Below are positions 6,281 to 16,175 of a stretch of DNA of 28,903 nucleotides, one piece after another. Source of the DNA: DASVXQ01 sp046727955 (GTDB taxonomy: Bacteria; Actinomycetota; CALGFH01); NCBI GenBank assembly GCA_046727955.1, contig JBKPDO010000147.1, positions 1 to 28,903 on the forward strand. Direction: 5' to 3'. How positions within the stretch are numbered: the first letter of the stretch is position 1; each line of letters opens with the position of its first letter. Both the position numbers and the translations under genes were made by a program. The notes under the pieces are model-generated. The model saw only the letters and a program-made list of their open reading frames with translations, was not told the origin of the DNA and ran no database searches.

Positions 6281-7327
6281 TTGCTGGCGATCACGGTCGT
6301 GCCTGGTCAGAAGGGGAGCGCGCGGCTCGACGAGGTGGACGAGCCGCCCGAGTCGGCTGGCGCGGTGCTGGTCGAGGGGCTGGCCCTCGGGATCTGCGGG
6401 ACCGACCTGGGGATCGTGGGCGGTGCGCTCGGCTGGCCGCCGCCCGGTAGGGAGCGGCTGGTGCTGGGGCACGAATCGCTGGGACAGGTGCTTGAGGCGC
6501 CCTCCTTGAGCGGCCTCGAGCGCGGCGACCTGGTGGTCGGGATCGTGCGGCGCCCCGACCCGGTGCCGTGCCCGAACTGCGCGGTCGGCGAGTGGGACAT
6601 GTGCCGGAACGGCCGCTACACCGAGCGCGGCATCAAGGAGCTGGACGGCTTCGGCTCGCAGCGGTGGCGCATCGAGCCGGACTTCGCCGTCAAGGTGGAC
6701 CGTGGTCTCGGCGAGTTGTGGGTGCTGCTGGAGCCCGCCAGCGTGCTGGCGAAGGCGTGGGAGCACATCGAGCGCATCGGCAGCCGGGCCCGCTGGCAGC
6801 CGCGCCACGTGCTGGTCACCGGCGCCGGGCCGATCGGCCTGCTCGCCGCGCTGATGGGGGCGCAGCGCGGGCTCGAGGTGCACGTGCTCGACAAGGTCGC
6901 CGAGGGACCCAAGGCGGAGCTGGTGCGCGACCTCGGCGCCACGTACCACTATGGCTCCGTCCGGGACGCCTGCCGGGCGGTGGACGTCGCCATCGAGTGC
7001 ACCGGCGCGGGCCAGCTGGCCTTCGACTTGCTGAAGAGCCTGGCGCCGAATGGCGTGGTGTGCGTCACCGGCGTCTCCTCCGGCGGCCGCGCCATCGCCG
7101 TGGACGCCGGCGCCCTCAACCGCGAGCTGGTGCTCTCGAACGACGTCATCGTCGGCTCGGTCAATGCCAATCGCCGCCACTACCAGCAGGCCATCGCGGC
7201 GCTGGCCAGCGCCGACAAGGGCTGGCTCGGCCGCCTCATCACCCGCCGGGTGCCACTGGAGTGCTTCGAGGAGGCACTCGAGCGCGGCCCGAAGGACGTC
7301 AAGGTCACCGTGGAGCTCAGCGCGTAG
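6281..7327 (+). CDS. Zinc-dependent glucose 1-dehydrogenase-like MDR dehydrogenase
   Basis: A 348-residue medium-chain dehydrogenase resembling the archaeal/bacterial glucose 1-dehydrogenases that oxidise glucose to gluconolactone with NAD(P). Catalytic zinc ligands are C39 (GICGTD), H64/E65 (GHES) and E151 (LLEP). The structural-zinc lobe has C97, C100 and C108, with only three Cys visible. The nucleotide motif GAGPIG is at 181-186. The C-terminal NVDANK-like stretch reads VNANRRHYQ, typical of the glucose dehydrogenase C-terminal domain. The start is TTG at 6281 behind GGGGAAGG. It stands alone between a divergent reductase and a convergent ABC permease, so the physiological substrate is inferred from family only. 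Confidence 0.8.
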   Translation: MLAITVVPGQKGSARLDEVDEPPESAGAVLVEGLALGICGTDLGIVGGALGWPPPGRERLVLGHESLGQVLEAPSLSGLERGDLVVGIVRRPDPVPCPNCAVGEWDMCRNGRYTERGIKELDGFGSQRWRIEPDFAVKVDRGLGELWVLLEPASVLAKAWEHIERIGSRARWQPRHVLVTGAGPIGLLAALMGAQRGLEVHVLDKVAEGPKAELVRDLGATYHYGSVRDACRAVDVAIECTGAGQLAFDLLKSLAPNGVVCVTGVSSGGRAIAVDAGALNRELVLSNDVIVGSVNANRRHYQQAIAALASADKGWLGRLITRRVPLECFEEALERGPKDVKVTVELSA

Positions 7328-7340
7328 CCCGGCTCGGGCT
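7326..7340. terminator. Possible short bidirectional hairpin between convergent genes
   Basis: AGCCCG-GCT-CGGGCT forms a six-base-pair stem overlapping the dehydrogenase stop codon, between two convergent genes. No T-run follows, so this is at best a weak terminator. Confidence 0.3.
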
Positions 7341-8945
7341 CCCGGGAATGCAACAGGCGCTATCCCGCGCGCCGTGGGCTCAGGGCGGCGAGCAGCTCGG
7401 GCTGGTGATCCTGGAGCCATTCGGCGCCGACCCGCACCCCGAGGCGCCAGAACACATAGCCGTAGGGCGGCGCGACCAGGCAGACGAGCGCCAGCGCCGG
7501 GCGCCACCAGGCGATGCCCACGGCCGCCAGGATGGCGAGAGGGGCGAGGACCGCGCCCTCCACCATCAGGGCGAGCAGCTGCACCAGCCCCACCAGGCAG
7601 CCCGCGCCGGCACCGGGGCTGGCCCACAGGTTGCTCGACACGGTCGACACCGGGAACGGGAAGCGGACTGAGACGAAATCGGCGACGCCGAGCAGCACGC
7701 CGAGCGCCCCGACCGCCAGGCACAGCGTCACCGGCAGGTAGACCCACCCGCCGCCGACCGCGGCCAGCAGCGTCGCCACCACCGCCACCAGCGCGAACCC
7801 CGGCAGGGCGAAGGCAAGGTTCTTGCCCACCAGGTCGCCGCGCGGGTCGCGGGCAGAGGCGACGTTGGTCCAGTAGGCGGGGCCGTCCGGGCCGAACTGG
7901 TTCAGCGCGCTCGAGTTCAGCATGTACAGGCCCGCCAGCGCGCCCAGCGCGGCGCCCTCGCGCGGGCCGTTCCGCGTCAGCAGCAGGAACGCCGGCAGGA
8001 CGATGGAGAACAGCGCCGCCGTGACCCACAGCACGCGCAGCCGCGGGTGCCTGGCGAAGTAGCGCAGGTCCTTGGCGGCCATGGCGCCGCGCTGGTCGAG
8101 CGGCAGGAGCCGGCGCAGCGCCCGTGGAAACAGGCCCACCTCCGCGCCGCTGACCCGCTGCGGGCGCCCGGCCGCCTCTACCGTGGTGAGCACCCGCTGC
8201 AGGCTCGCATACCACCACCAGGCCAGCAGCAGCACGGTGACGGCGGCGCCCAGCAGCTCCAGCACGGCGACGCCCAGGCCGCCTGCCTTCGCCTCGGCCA
8301 TCGCCCTGGCGGCCAGGCCCGGCGGCAGCCAGCCGAGCGTCCCGGCCAGCGAGCGCAGCCAGCCCAGGTCGGCGATCCTGGCCGGGTGCGCCACCCTGAC
8401 CACGAGCTGGAAGGTCAGGTTGAGCGCGAGCGCGCCGAGCGAGGCGACCACGATCGCCAGGTCACGCACCCGCCGGCTGCGCAGCCAGCGCGACAGCGCG
8501 GTGGTGAGCGCCCTGGCGACGAGCACGCACAGCGCGAATTCCAGCAGCACCGCGACGACCACCACCACCAGGCCCGGACCCGCCGGCGCGAAGCCGATCA
8601 CCGCGCCGGCCAGGGCCGCCAGGGTTGCCAGCGGCGCCACCCCGATGCAGGAGGCGACGAACAGGCCGACCGCGAGCTGGCGCGGGCGCAGCGGCAGCAG
8701 CACCAGCCTGGCGGGGTCGAGCGAGCTGTCGGCCGCGAAGGTGAGCAGCGGCAGGACCGCCCACGCCAGGAAGAGGAAGACGAACGCCAGCACGGCCACC
8801 GTCTCCGCGACCTCGGCGGAGGCGGCGCGCAGCGCCGCCAGCGCCAGGAACCCGCCAGCCGCCAGCGGCAGCGCGAACAGCACGCTCACCACCAGGCCGA
8901 CGACCTGCTGCCAGCCGCCGACGTGCAGGCCGTTGCGCAGCAGCG

Positions 8946-9758
<813 letters not shown>

Positions 9759-9833
9759 ACCTGGCCTCCCTCGCGCCTCGATCGCATCTCAGCCTATCGA
9801 AACCACTCCCGTTCCAGCCGTTTCAGGAGGATC

Positions 9834-9845
9834 ATGGGTGCATGA
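9834..9845 (+). other. Four-codon minimal ORF overlapping the nfeD start
   Basis: AGGAGG (9825-9830) is followed after three bases by ATG GGT GCA TGA (9834-9845), whose stop overlaps the nfeD ATG at 9842 as ATGA. It may be chance. If translated, it would be a coupling leader (inference). Confidence 0.3.
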
Positions 9846-11233
9846 AGATCGTTCGGGGCATTGCCGCTCTGGTGGGGGTGTCGCTGCTGCTGGCGCTCGG
9901 GCCGGCGCTCGGCGCGCGCGCCCAGTCGACCCAGACGCCGTCGGTGCGGGTGCTCAAGCTCGACGGCGCCGTCGACCCGTTCATCGCCGGCTACCTGGAG
10001 AAGGGCATCGCCGCCGCCCAGCGCGACGGCAACGCCGCCGTGGTGATCCAGATCGACACCCCGGGCGGTCTCGACTCTTCCATGCGCGGCATCGTCAAGG
10101 CCATCACGGCCTCCAGCGTGCCGGTGCTGTGCTGGACCGGCCCATCGGGAGCACGCGCTGCATCCGCCGGGACGTTCATCATGATGGCCTGCCCACAGAA
10201 CGCCATGGCGCCCGGCACCAACATCGGCGCCGCCCACCCGGTCGGCGTCAGCGGCGCGATCGAGCAGAAGAAGGTCACAAACGACGCGGTAGCCTTCATC
10301 AGGTCCCTCGCCGAAAAGAACGGCTACAACGCGGACTGGGCGGAGGACGCGGTGCGTAACTCCACTGCTATCTCGGCTACGGAGGCGGCAGGCAAGACCC
10401 CCACACCGGTCACCAAATGGATCGCTCCCTCTATTGCAGACTTCCTCCAGGACGTCAACGGCACGACGGTGCCCGTGAGCCCGGCCCCTAACAAGGTGAC
10501 GCTGGAGACGGCGAACGCCACTCTCCAAGAGCAGTCGCCGGGCCTGGGCGTCGCCCTGCTCCACGGGCTGATCGACCCCAACCTGGCGTTCATCTTCTTC
10601 TACCTTGGCATCATCCTGATCGTCATCGAGGTCCTGCACCCGGGGATCTCGGTGCCCGGCGTGCTCGGCACCCTGCTGCTGGTCACCAGCATCATCTCGT
10701 TCGGGATCCTGCCGGTGCAGCTCGGCGGCGTGATCCTGCTGGTCGCCTCGGCGGTACTGTACCTGCTCGAGCTGAAGCATCCGGGCATCGGCCTGCCGGC
10801 CATCGGCGGCACCATCTGCCTGGTTCTCGGCGGCCTGCTGCTGTTCGACCCGTCCGTGCCCGACGTGCACGTGTCCCGCTGGCTGCTGGTGGTCGTGCCC
10901 ACGCTGGTGGTGGCCTTCTTCGCGGTGGTCGTCCAGGCGGCGCTCGAGGCCCGCCGCCAGCCGCCGATGATCAGCGCGGACATGCTCTACGGCGAGAAGG
11001 GGGTCGCGCTCACCGCGCTGGAGCCCCGCGGCGAGGTGCGGGTGGGGCACGAGCGCTGGAGCGCGGAGGCGGTCGGCGGGCGGATCGCCTCGGGCACCAG
11101 CATCCGGGTGGTCGGCCGCTCCGGCCTCAAGCTGATGGTCGTCGTCGACACCGAGCAGCTCGGCGGCGGCGACGACCAGCCGTCCGCCCTGCCGGCCGGT
11201 GAGCGGCGCGACGGTCGCGGGGACGGCTCGTAG
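9842..11233 (+). CDS. nfeD: NfeD-family membrane-bound ClpP-class serine protease
   Basis: A 463-residue protein with a signal peptide (1-28, cut near ARAQS). A ClpP-class protease domain follows, then about five membrane segments (260-380) and a C-terminal NfeD OB-fold domain (about 395-445). The Ser-Lys dyad of the archaeal PH1510 type is visible as S108 in ARAASAGTFI and K159 in LAEKNGYN. IDTPGG at 71-76 is the usual oxyanion-side motif. In the family it cleaves hydrophobic segments of the partner stomatin and is linked to membrane quality control. The stomatin-like gene follows after 120 bases, the classical pair. AGGAGG precedes the ATG by 11 bases. Confidence 0.88.
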   Translation: MKIVRGIAALVGVSLLLALGPALGARAQSTQTPSVRVLKLDGAVDPFIAGYLEKGIAAAQRDGNAAVVIQIDTPGGLDSSMRGIVKAITASSVPVLCWTGPSGARAASAGTFIMMACPQNAMAPGTNIGAAHPVGVSGAIEQKKVTNDAVAFIRSLAEKNGYNADWAEDAVRNSTAISATEAAGKTPTPVTKWIAPSIADFLQDVNGTTVPVSPAPNKVTLETANATLQEQSPGLGVALLHGLIDPNLAFIFFYLGIILIVIEVLHPGISVPGVLGTLLLVTSIISFGILPVQLGGVILLVASAVLYLLELKHPGIGLPAIGGTICLVLGGLLLFDPSVPDVHVSRWLLVVVPTLVVAFFAVVVQAALEARRQPPMISADMLYGEKGVALTALEPRGEVRVGHERWSAEAVGGRIASGTSIRVVGRSGLKLMVVVDTEQLGGGDDQPSALPAGERRDGRGDGS

Positions 11234-11353
11234 AGGCTCCGATCCCTGTGCCGCGGGGCGGCGTAGCATTGATCACAGAACTGCCAGACGTCCACTCGCC
11301 ACGCTCCGGCAGGTCTTCAGAGGGACGGCGAGCCCGATAGGAGGATGGTCGTC

Positions 11354-12244
11354 ATGGCCCTCGGCTTGGTGATCGCGGTCATCGTGATCGTGGTCCTGGC
11401 TCTGCTGCTGGTGCGCTACTCGATCAGGATCGTGCGCGAGTACCAGCGGATAGTGCTGTTCCGCCTCGGGCGCATGGTCGGCACCCGCGGCCCGGGGCTG
11501 GTGATCCTCATCCCGGTGGTCGACCGGCCCGTCATGGTAGACCTGCGCGAGCAGTATCTGGAGATCCCGCGCCAGTCGGCGATCACCGAGGACAACGCGA
11601 CCATCACCATCGACTTCATCATTTTCACCCGGGTCATGGACCCGGTGATGAGCGTCGTGCAGGTCCAGTATTTCGCCGGCGCGGCGCAGAACATCGCCGC
11701 CACCACGCTGCGCAGCGTGGTCGGCGACATGAACCTCGACGAGATCCTGTCCAAGCGCGAGCAGATGAACGAGCAGCTGCGGGCCAAGCTCGACGACGTC
11801 ACCGAGCGCTGGGGGGTCAAGGTCACCAACGTCGAGGTCCGCGAGATCATCCCGCCGCCGCAGGTCCAGGAGGCGATGACCCGGCAGATGTCGGCCGAGC
11901 GGACGCGCCGCGCGGTGGTCACCGAGGCCACCGGCACCAAGCAGGCCGCCATCACCGTGGCCGAGGGCCAGAAGCAGTCGGCGATCCTCTCCGCCGAGGG
12001 CGACCGGCAGGCCGCGATCCTGCGGGCGGAGGGCTTCTCGCTGGCGCTCGACAAGATCTTCGAGGTGGCCAAGGGCCTGGACGCCAACACCATGAGCCTG
12101 CAGTACCTGGAGGCGCTCAAGCAGATCGGCGGGTCGCCGTCGACCAAGTTCGTGGTGCCGATGGAGCTGGCCAACCTGCTCTCCAGTGTCACCGGCCAGA
12201 CGGGTCGCGCCTTCGCCGGCCAACCCGACGGTCAGAAGGGCTGA
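11354..12244 (+). CDS. Stomatin/slipin-like SPFH-domain membrane protein
   Basis: A 296-residue protein with one N-terminal membrane anchor (residues 1-22). An SPFH/band-7 domain covers about 25-190 (IVREYQRIVLFRLGR, GPGLVILIPVVDR). A coiled-coil region with repeated EGQKQSAILSAEGDRQAA-type heptads follows. Stomatins form oligomeric membrane scaffolds and partner with NfeD proteases, as the upstream gene suggests. An ATG at 11345 touches the Shine-Dalgarno AGGAGG directly. The ATG at 11354 lies nine bases after it and is the better start. The 3' end is followed within 90 bases by the pcrA promoter. Confidence 0.88.
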   Translation: MALGLVIAVIVIVVLALLLVRYSIRIVREYQRIVLFRLGRMVGTRGPGLVILIPVVDRPVMVDLREQYLEIPRQSAITEDNATITIDFIIFTRVMDPVMSVVQVQYFAGAAQNIAATTLRSVVGDMNLDEILSKREQMNEQLRAKLDDVTERWGVKVTNVEVREIIPPPQVQEAMTRQMSAERTRRAVVTEATGTKQAAITVAEGQKQSAILSAEGDRQAAILRAEGFSLALDKIFEVAKGLDANTMSLQYLEALKQIGGSPSTKFVVPMELANLLSSVTGQTGRAFAGQPDGQKG

Positions 12245-12318
12245 TCTCCGGGTCCGGGGGGAGCGTACCGCTCGCCGGGGGTTGTGGACGGCGTCGCCGG
12301 CGCCGTCCGGCATCCCCG

Positions 12319-12324
12319 TATACT
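12319..12324 (+). promoter_or_regulatory. -10 box of leaderless pcrA promoter
   Basis: TATACT is followed by seven bases and then the helicase ATG at 12332. This is the spacing expected when transcription starts at the A of the ATG. No clear -35 is seen, and no Shine-Dalgarno sequence precedes the ATG. Confidence 0.6.
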
Positions 12325-12331
12325 CCCTGCG

Positions 12332-14641
12332 ATGAACGCTTCCGCTCTCCCAGAGCCCCAAGCCTCCCCTGAGCTGCTCGAGGGGCTGAACGACGCCCAG
12401 CGCCGGGCGGTGCTGGCGACAGAGGGTCCCACCCTGATCGTGGCCGGAGCCGGGTCGGGCAAGACTCGCGTGCTCACCTACCGGATCGCCCACCTGATCC
12501 GCGACCGTGGCGTGCACCCCGGCGCGATCCTCGCGATCACCTTCACCAACAAGGCCGCCCGCGAGATGCAGGAGCGCCTGCGTGGCCTGGTCGGCGGTGT
12601 CGTCAAGGCGATGTGGGTCTCGACCTTCCACTCGGCCTGCGTCCGCATCCTGCGCCGCAGCGGCGGAGTGCTCGGCTACAAGTCGACCTTCACCATCTAC
12701 GACGAGTCCGATGCCGAGCGCCTAATGACCGCGGTCTGCCGCGAGCTCGACTACGACCCCAAGCGCCTGTCGGCGCGGTCCATGCGCCACGCGGTGAGCT
12801 CGGCCAAGGACCAGCTGCTCACCCCTGGCAAGTACGCCGACCGGGCGATGACCTGGTTCGACAAGAAGGTCGCCCAGGCCTACGAGCTCTACCAGCGTCG
12901 CCTGGAGGAGGCCAACGCCGTCGACTTCGACGACCTGATCATGCAGACGGTGCGCCTGTTCTCCGAGCACCAGGACGTGCTCGCGGAGTACCAGGAGCGC
13001 TTCCGCTACGTGCTGGTCGACGAGTTCCAGGACACCAACGTCGCCCAGTACGAGCTGCTGAAGCTGCTCACCGCCAGGCACCGCAACCTCTCGGTGGTGG
13101 GCGACGGCGACCAGAGCATCTACGCCTTCCGCGGCGCCACCGTGCGTAACATCCTCGACTTCGAGGCCGACTACCCCGACGCCAACGTCATCCTGCTGGA
13201 GCAGAACTACCGCTCCACGCAGACGATCCTGTCGGCCGCCAACTCGGTGATCGCCAACAACCTCGAGCGCAAGCCCAAGAGCCTGTGGACCTCGCTAGGC
13301 CAGGGCCACCCGATCATCCGCTACCAGGCCGACAACGAGCACGACGAGGCGGCCTTCGTGGCCGAGGAGGTCGAGCGGCTGCGCCAGCAGGGCTACCGCT
13401 ACGGCCAGATGGTGGTCTTCTACCGGACCAACGCCCAGTCCCGGGTGCTCGAGGAGGTCTTCGTCAAGGCGGGCCTCCCCTACAAGGTGGTCGGCGGGGT
13501 CAAGTTCTACGACCGGCGTGAGGTCAAAGACCTGCTCGCCTACATCAAGGCGGTGGTCAACCCGCAGGACACGGTGAGCCTGCACCGGGTCCTGAACGTG
13601 CCGCGACGCGGCATCGGCGACACCTCCGAGCGGGCCATCGAGCGCTTCGCGAACGAGGAGGGCATCCCCTTCGGCGAGGCGCTGCGCCGCGCCGGTGAGA
13701 TCCCCGGCCTCGGCGCGCGGCAGGCGCGCGGGGTCGCCGACTTCATCGCCGTGCTCGACGAGCTGCGCGCGGGGATCGAGGAGGGCCGCAGCCCGAGCGT
13801 GCTGGTCTCCGACGCCTGGAGCCTCTCGGGCCTGATGCGCGAGCTGCAGGCGGACAACTCGATCGAGGGCCAGGGGCGGGTCGAGAACGTGCGCGAGCTC
13901 CAGTCGGTGGCCGAGGAGTACGAGCTGCGCGAGCCCGAGGGCGGCCTGGCCGGGTTCCTGGAGTCGATCGCGCTGGTCTCCGACGCTGACGAGGTCGAGA
14001 CCGCCAGCCAGGGGGTCACCCTGATGACCCTGCACACCGCCAAGGGGCTGGAGTACCCGGTGGTGTTCATCGTGGGCCTCGAGGAGAACGTCTTCCCGCA
14101 CGTCCGCTCGATCACCGAGCCGCGCGACCTCGAGGAGGAGCGCCGCCTGGCCTATGTCGGCATCACCCGCGCGCAGGAGCGGCTCTACCTGAGCAACGCC
14201 GAGACCCGCACGCTGTTCGGCGCGACCAGCTACAACCTGCCCTCGCGCTTCCTCAAGGAGGTCCCAGAGGAGCTGGTCACGGCGGTGGCGCCCGAGAGCA
14301 CCGCTGGCCGCTTCCGCCGCGCGGCCACGGACTGGAGCGACGCGAGCCCCGCGTTCGGCGCCGGCCGCGGCTCGCTCGGCCCGCGGCCTCCAGCCGCCCA
14401 CGGCCGGGCGCCGGCGGTCAGCTTCGCCTCCTCCACGCCGGCGGGGCGCCTGGCCGACCAGCAGCGCGGTGCGCTGGACCTGGACCTCGCCCCGGGCGAG
14501 GTGGTCGTCCACCGCCAGTGGGGCCAGGGGGTCGTGCGCGCGCTCTCCGGCCAGGGCGACCGCGCCATGGCCGAGGTGGAGTTCCCGGGTCTCGGCCGCA
14601 AGCGCCTGCTGCTCCGCTACGCCCCGCTGACCAAGCCCTGA
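12332..14641 (+). CDS. pcrA: ATP-dependent DNA helicase PcrA/UvrD
   Basis: A 769-residue superfamily-1A 3'-5' helicase for DNA repair and rolling-circle replication. Motif Ia/Walker A GAGSGKT is at 39-45 after the Q-motif LNDAQRRAV. Motif II DEFQDTN, motif III GDGDQSIYAFRGA, motif IV EQNYRST, motif V TLHTAKGLEYPVVFIVG and motif VI EERRLAYVGITRAQERLYL follow in order. The C-terminal Tudor-like PcrA domain is present (VVHRQWGQGVVRALSG). The ATG at 12332 fits the family length. A GTG-started extension to 12284 would cross the -10 box and is rejected. No neighbour shares its function. Confidence 0.95.
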   Translation: MNASALPEPQASPELLEGLNDAQRRAVLATEGPTLIVAGAGSGKTRVLTYRIAHLIRDRGVHPGAILAITFTNKAAREMQERLRGLVGGVVKAMWVSTFHSACVRILRRSGGVLGYKSTFTIYDESDAERLMTAVCRELDYDPKRLSARSMRHAVSSAKDQLLTPGKYADRAMTWFDKKVAQAYELYQRRLEEANAVDFDDLIMQTVRLFSEHQDVLAEYQERFRYVLVDEFQDTNVAQYELLKLLTARHRNLSVVGDGDQSIYAFRGATVRNILDFEADYPDANVILLEQNYRSTQTILSAANSVIANNLERKPKSLWTSLGQGHPIIRYQADNEHDEAAFVAEEVERLRQQGYRYGQMVVFYRTNAQSRVLEEVFVKAGLPYKVVGGVKFYDRREVKDLLAYIKAVVNPQDTVSLHRVLNVPRRGIGDTSERAIERFANEEGIPFGEALRRAGEIPGLGARQARGVADFIAVLDELRAGIEEGRSPSVLVSDAWSLSGLMRELQADNSIEGQGRVENVRELQSVAEEYELREPEGGLAGFLESIALVSDADEVETASQGVTLMTLHTAKGLEYPVVFIVGLEENVFPHVRSITEPRDLEEERRLAYVGITRAQERLYLSNAETRTLFGATSYNLPSRFLKEVPEELVTAVAPESTAGRFRRAATDWSDASPAFGAGRGSLGPRPPAAHGRAPAVSFASSTPAGRLADQQRGALDLDLAPGEVVVHRQWGQGVVRALSGQGDRAMAEVEFPGLGRKRLLLRYAPLTKP

Positions 14642-14762
14642 CCCGCGGTGCGCGTACAGGACCAAGCGGCCGTGGCGCTGCGGGGTGACCAGGCCGGCGC
14701 CGCGCAGCACGCCTGGGTGCTGCGGCACCCGGCTCGTTCCCATGCCGAGGCGGCGCGCCAGC

Positions 14763-14768
14763 TAAATT
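14763..14768 (+). promoter_or_regulatory. Possible -10 box for the MFS gene
   Basis: TAAATT, in an unusually AT-rich short patch (TAAATTAT), lies 42 bases before the ATG at 14810. No -35 match was found. Confidence 0.3.
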
Positions 14769-14809
14769 ATCACTGGCCAAGCCGGGCTTCAGGTCGCAGC
14801 ATCGCTGGC

Positions 14810-16024
14810 ATGAGCTTTGGTCCGTATAGCGCGATCCTGCGCATCCCTCAGGTGCCCCGGCTGGTCTCGACCGCCCTGGTGGGCCGGCTGTCGCTTGGTA
14901 TGACCGGGCTGTCGCTCGTGCTCCTGGTCCGCCATACGGGTGGCTCGTACGCGCTGGCCGGGCTGGTGACTGGGGCGTTCGCGTTCGGGTCGGGACTGTC
15001 CGCGCCGGTGATGGGCCGGATCATCGACCGTCATGGCCAGACTCGCCTTCTGTTCGCGAGCGCGACCGTGTGCGCCGCCGCGTTCGCCGGGCTCGCGATC
15101 GTCGCCGACGTCGGCCCGAGCGCGCTGCTGCCCGCGATCGCCGCCCTCGCCGGCGCGGCCATCCCGCCGATCAGCTCGTGCATGCGGGCGCTCTGGTCGT
15201 TTCTGCTCGGCCGCAGTGGTGGGCTGCAGACCGCCTTCACCTTCGAGGCCACCGTCCAGGAGGTGATCTTCGTCCTGGGACCGCCGCTGGTGGTGGTCTT
15301 GATCGCGGTCACCTCACCAATCGCGACGGTGCTCGTCATCGCGGCGACGGTGCTCATCGGGACCTGCCTGTTCGCCACGACACCGGCCTCGCGCACCTGG
15401 CGCTCGGCCTCCCACCGGCGCGACTGGGCCGGCGCGCTGCGTGGGCCCGGAGTGCGGACCGTCCTCGGCGTGGTCGTGCTGATCGCGGTCTCGTTCGGCA
15501 TGATCGAGGTCAGCGTCCCGGCTGTTGCCGAGCAACTCGGCAACAGCGCGCTGTCAGGCCTGTTCCTCTCGCTGTGGGGCGGCGGCAGCATGCTCGGTGG
15601 GCTGGTCGCCGGTGCGCTCACCACCGGCTGGCCGCCCGAGCGCCGCGTGGTGGCCCTGCTTGGCTTGATCGCTGTCGGGCTGGCCCCGCTTACCGTGGCC
15701 GTGGGTGGGGCGATCGCGTTCGCGGTCTGCATGGTCCTGGCTGGCCTCGGGATCGCCCCCGCCGTCGCCTGCCTGTACCTGCTGGTCGACCGCTCCGCTC
15801 CTCCAGGCACGGTCACCGAGGCGTTTACCTGGCTGACCAGCGCCTTCACCGCCGGCCTCGCGGTCGGCGGCGCCCTGGGCGGGTCGACCGTCCAGCACGC
15901 CAGCCCAGCAACCGCGCTGCTCGTCTCGTTCGTGGTGGCCAGTGTGGCCATGCTGCTCGCCCGGGTGCGCCGTCCCAGCCTGGTCGCGCCGGTGCCCTCG
16001 GCCCTCGAGTCCGAGGCCGCATGA
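14810..16024 (+). CDS. Major facilitator superfamily permease
   Basis: A 404-residue membrane protein with about twelve hydrophobic segments in two halves. The MFS loop motif between TM2 and TM3 reads GRIIDRHGQTR (about residues 67-77). The central loop is basic (RTWRSASHRRDWAGALRG). The ATG at 14810 gives the usual MFS N-terminus (MSFGPYSAILRIPQVPRL). The open frame reaching back to 14648 crosses non-coding sequence. The substrate is unknown. It resembles small actinobacterial drug/metabolite MFS proteins. The following gene, 151 bases on, is an ABC exporter, so the two may form an efflux locus. Confidence 0.8.
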   Translation: MSFGPYSAILRIPQVPRLVSTALVGRLSLGMTGLSLVLLVRHTGGSYALAGLVTGAFAFGSGLSAPVMGRIIDRHGQTRLLFASATVCAAAFAGLAIVADVGPSALLPAIAALAGAAIPPISSCMRALWSFLLGRSGGLQTAFTFEATVQEVIFVLGPPLVVVLIAVTSPIATVLVIAATVLIGTCLFATTPASRTWRSASHRRDWAGALRGPGVRTVLGVVVLIAVSFGMIEVSVPAVAEQLGNSALSGLFLSLWGGGSMLGGLVAGALTTGWPPERRVVALLGLIAVGLAPLTVAVGGAIAFAVCMVLAGLGIAPAVACLYLLVDRSAPPGTVTEAFTWLTSAFTAGLAVGGALGGSTVQHASPATALLVSFVVASVAMLLARVRRPSLVAPVPSALESEAA

Positions 16025-16175
16025 GGATGCGGCCCGCCGGTTCCGGTGAGGCCCTTGCGATCTGCCACAGCTTGGCCTGCTCGTGCCGCTGGATGTCAAC
16101 GACCCCACGACTACGGAATGAATGGCGCTGGCCGCCTGTTTGCCCCTCCGAGATGACAGAGGAGCGCGCGACGAG

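Noticed and set aside
5531..8218. Very long minus-strand open frame (895 codons)
   Set aside because: It runs antisense through the dehydrogenase gene and across the reductase and permease in the wrong frame. The sequence is Ala/Arg/Gly-rich without any domain, a typical high-GC shadow.
12284..12331. Upstream extension of pcrA from a GTG
   Set aside because: It would be translated across the TATACT promoter box. The extra residues are not helicase-like and the ATG at 12332 fits the family.
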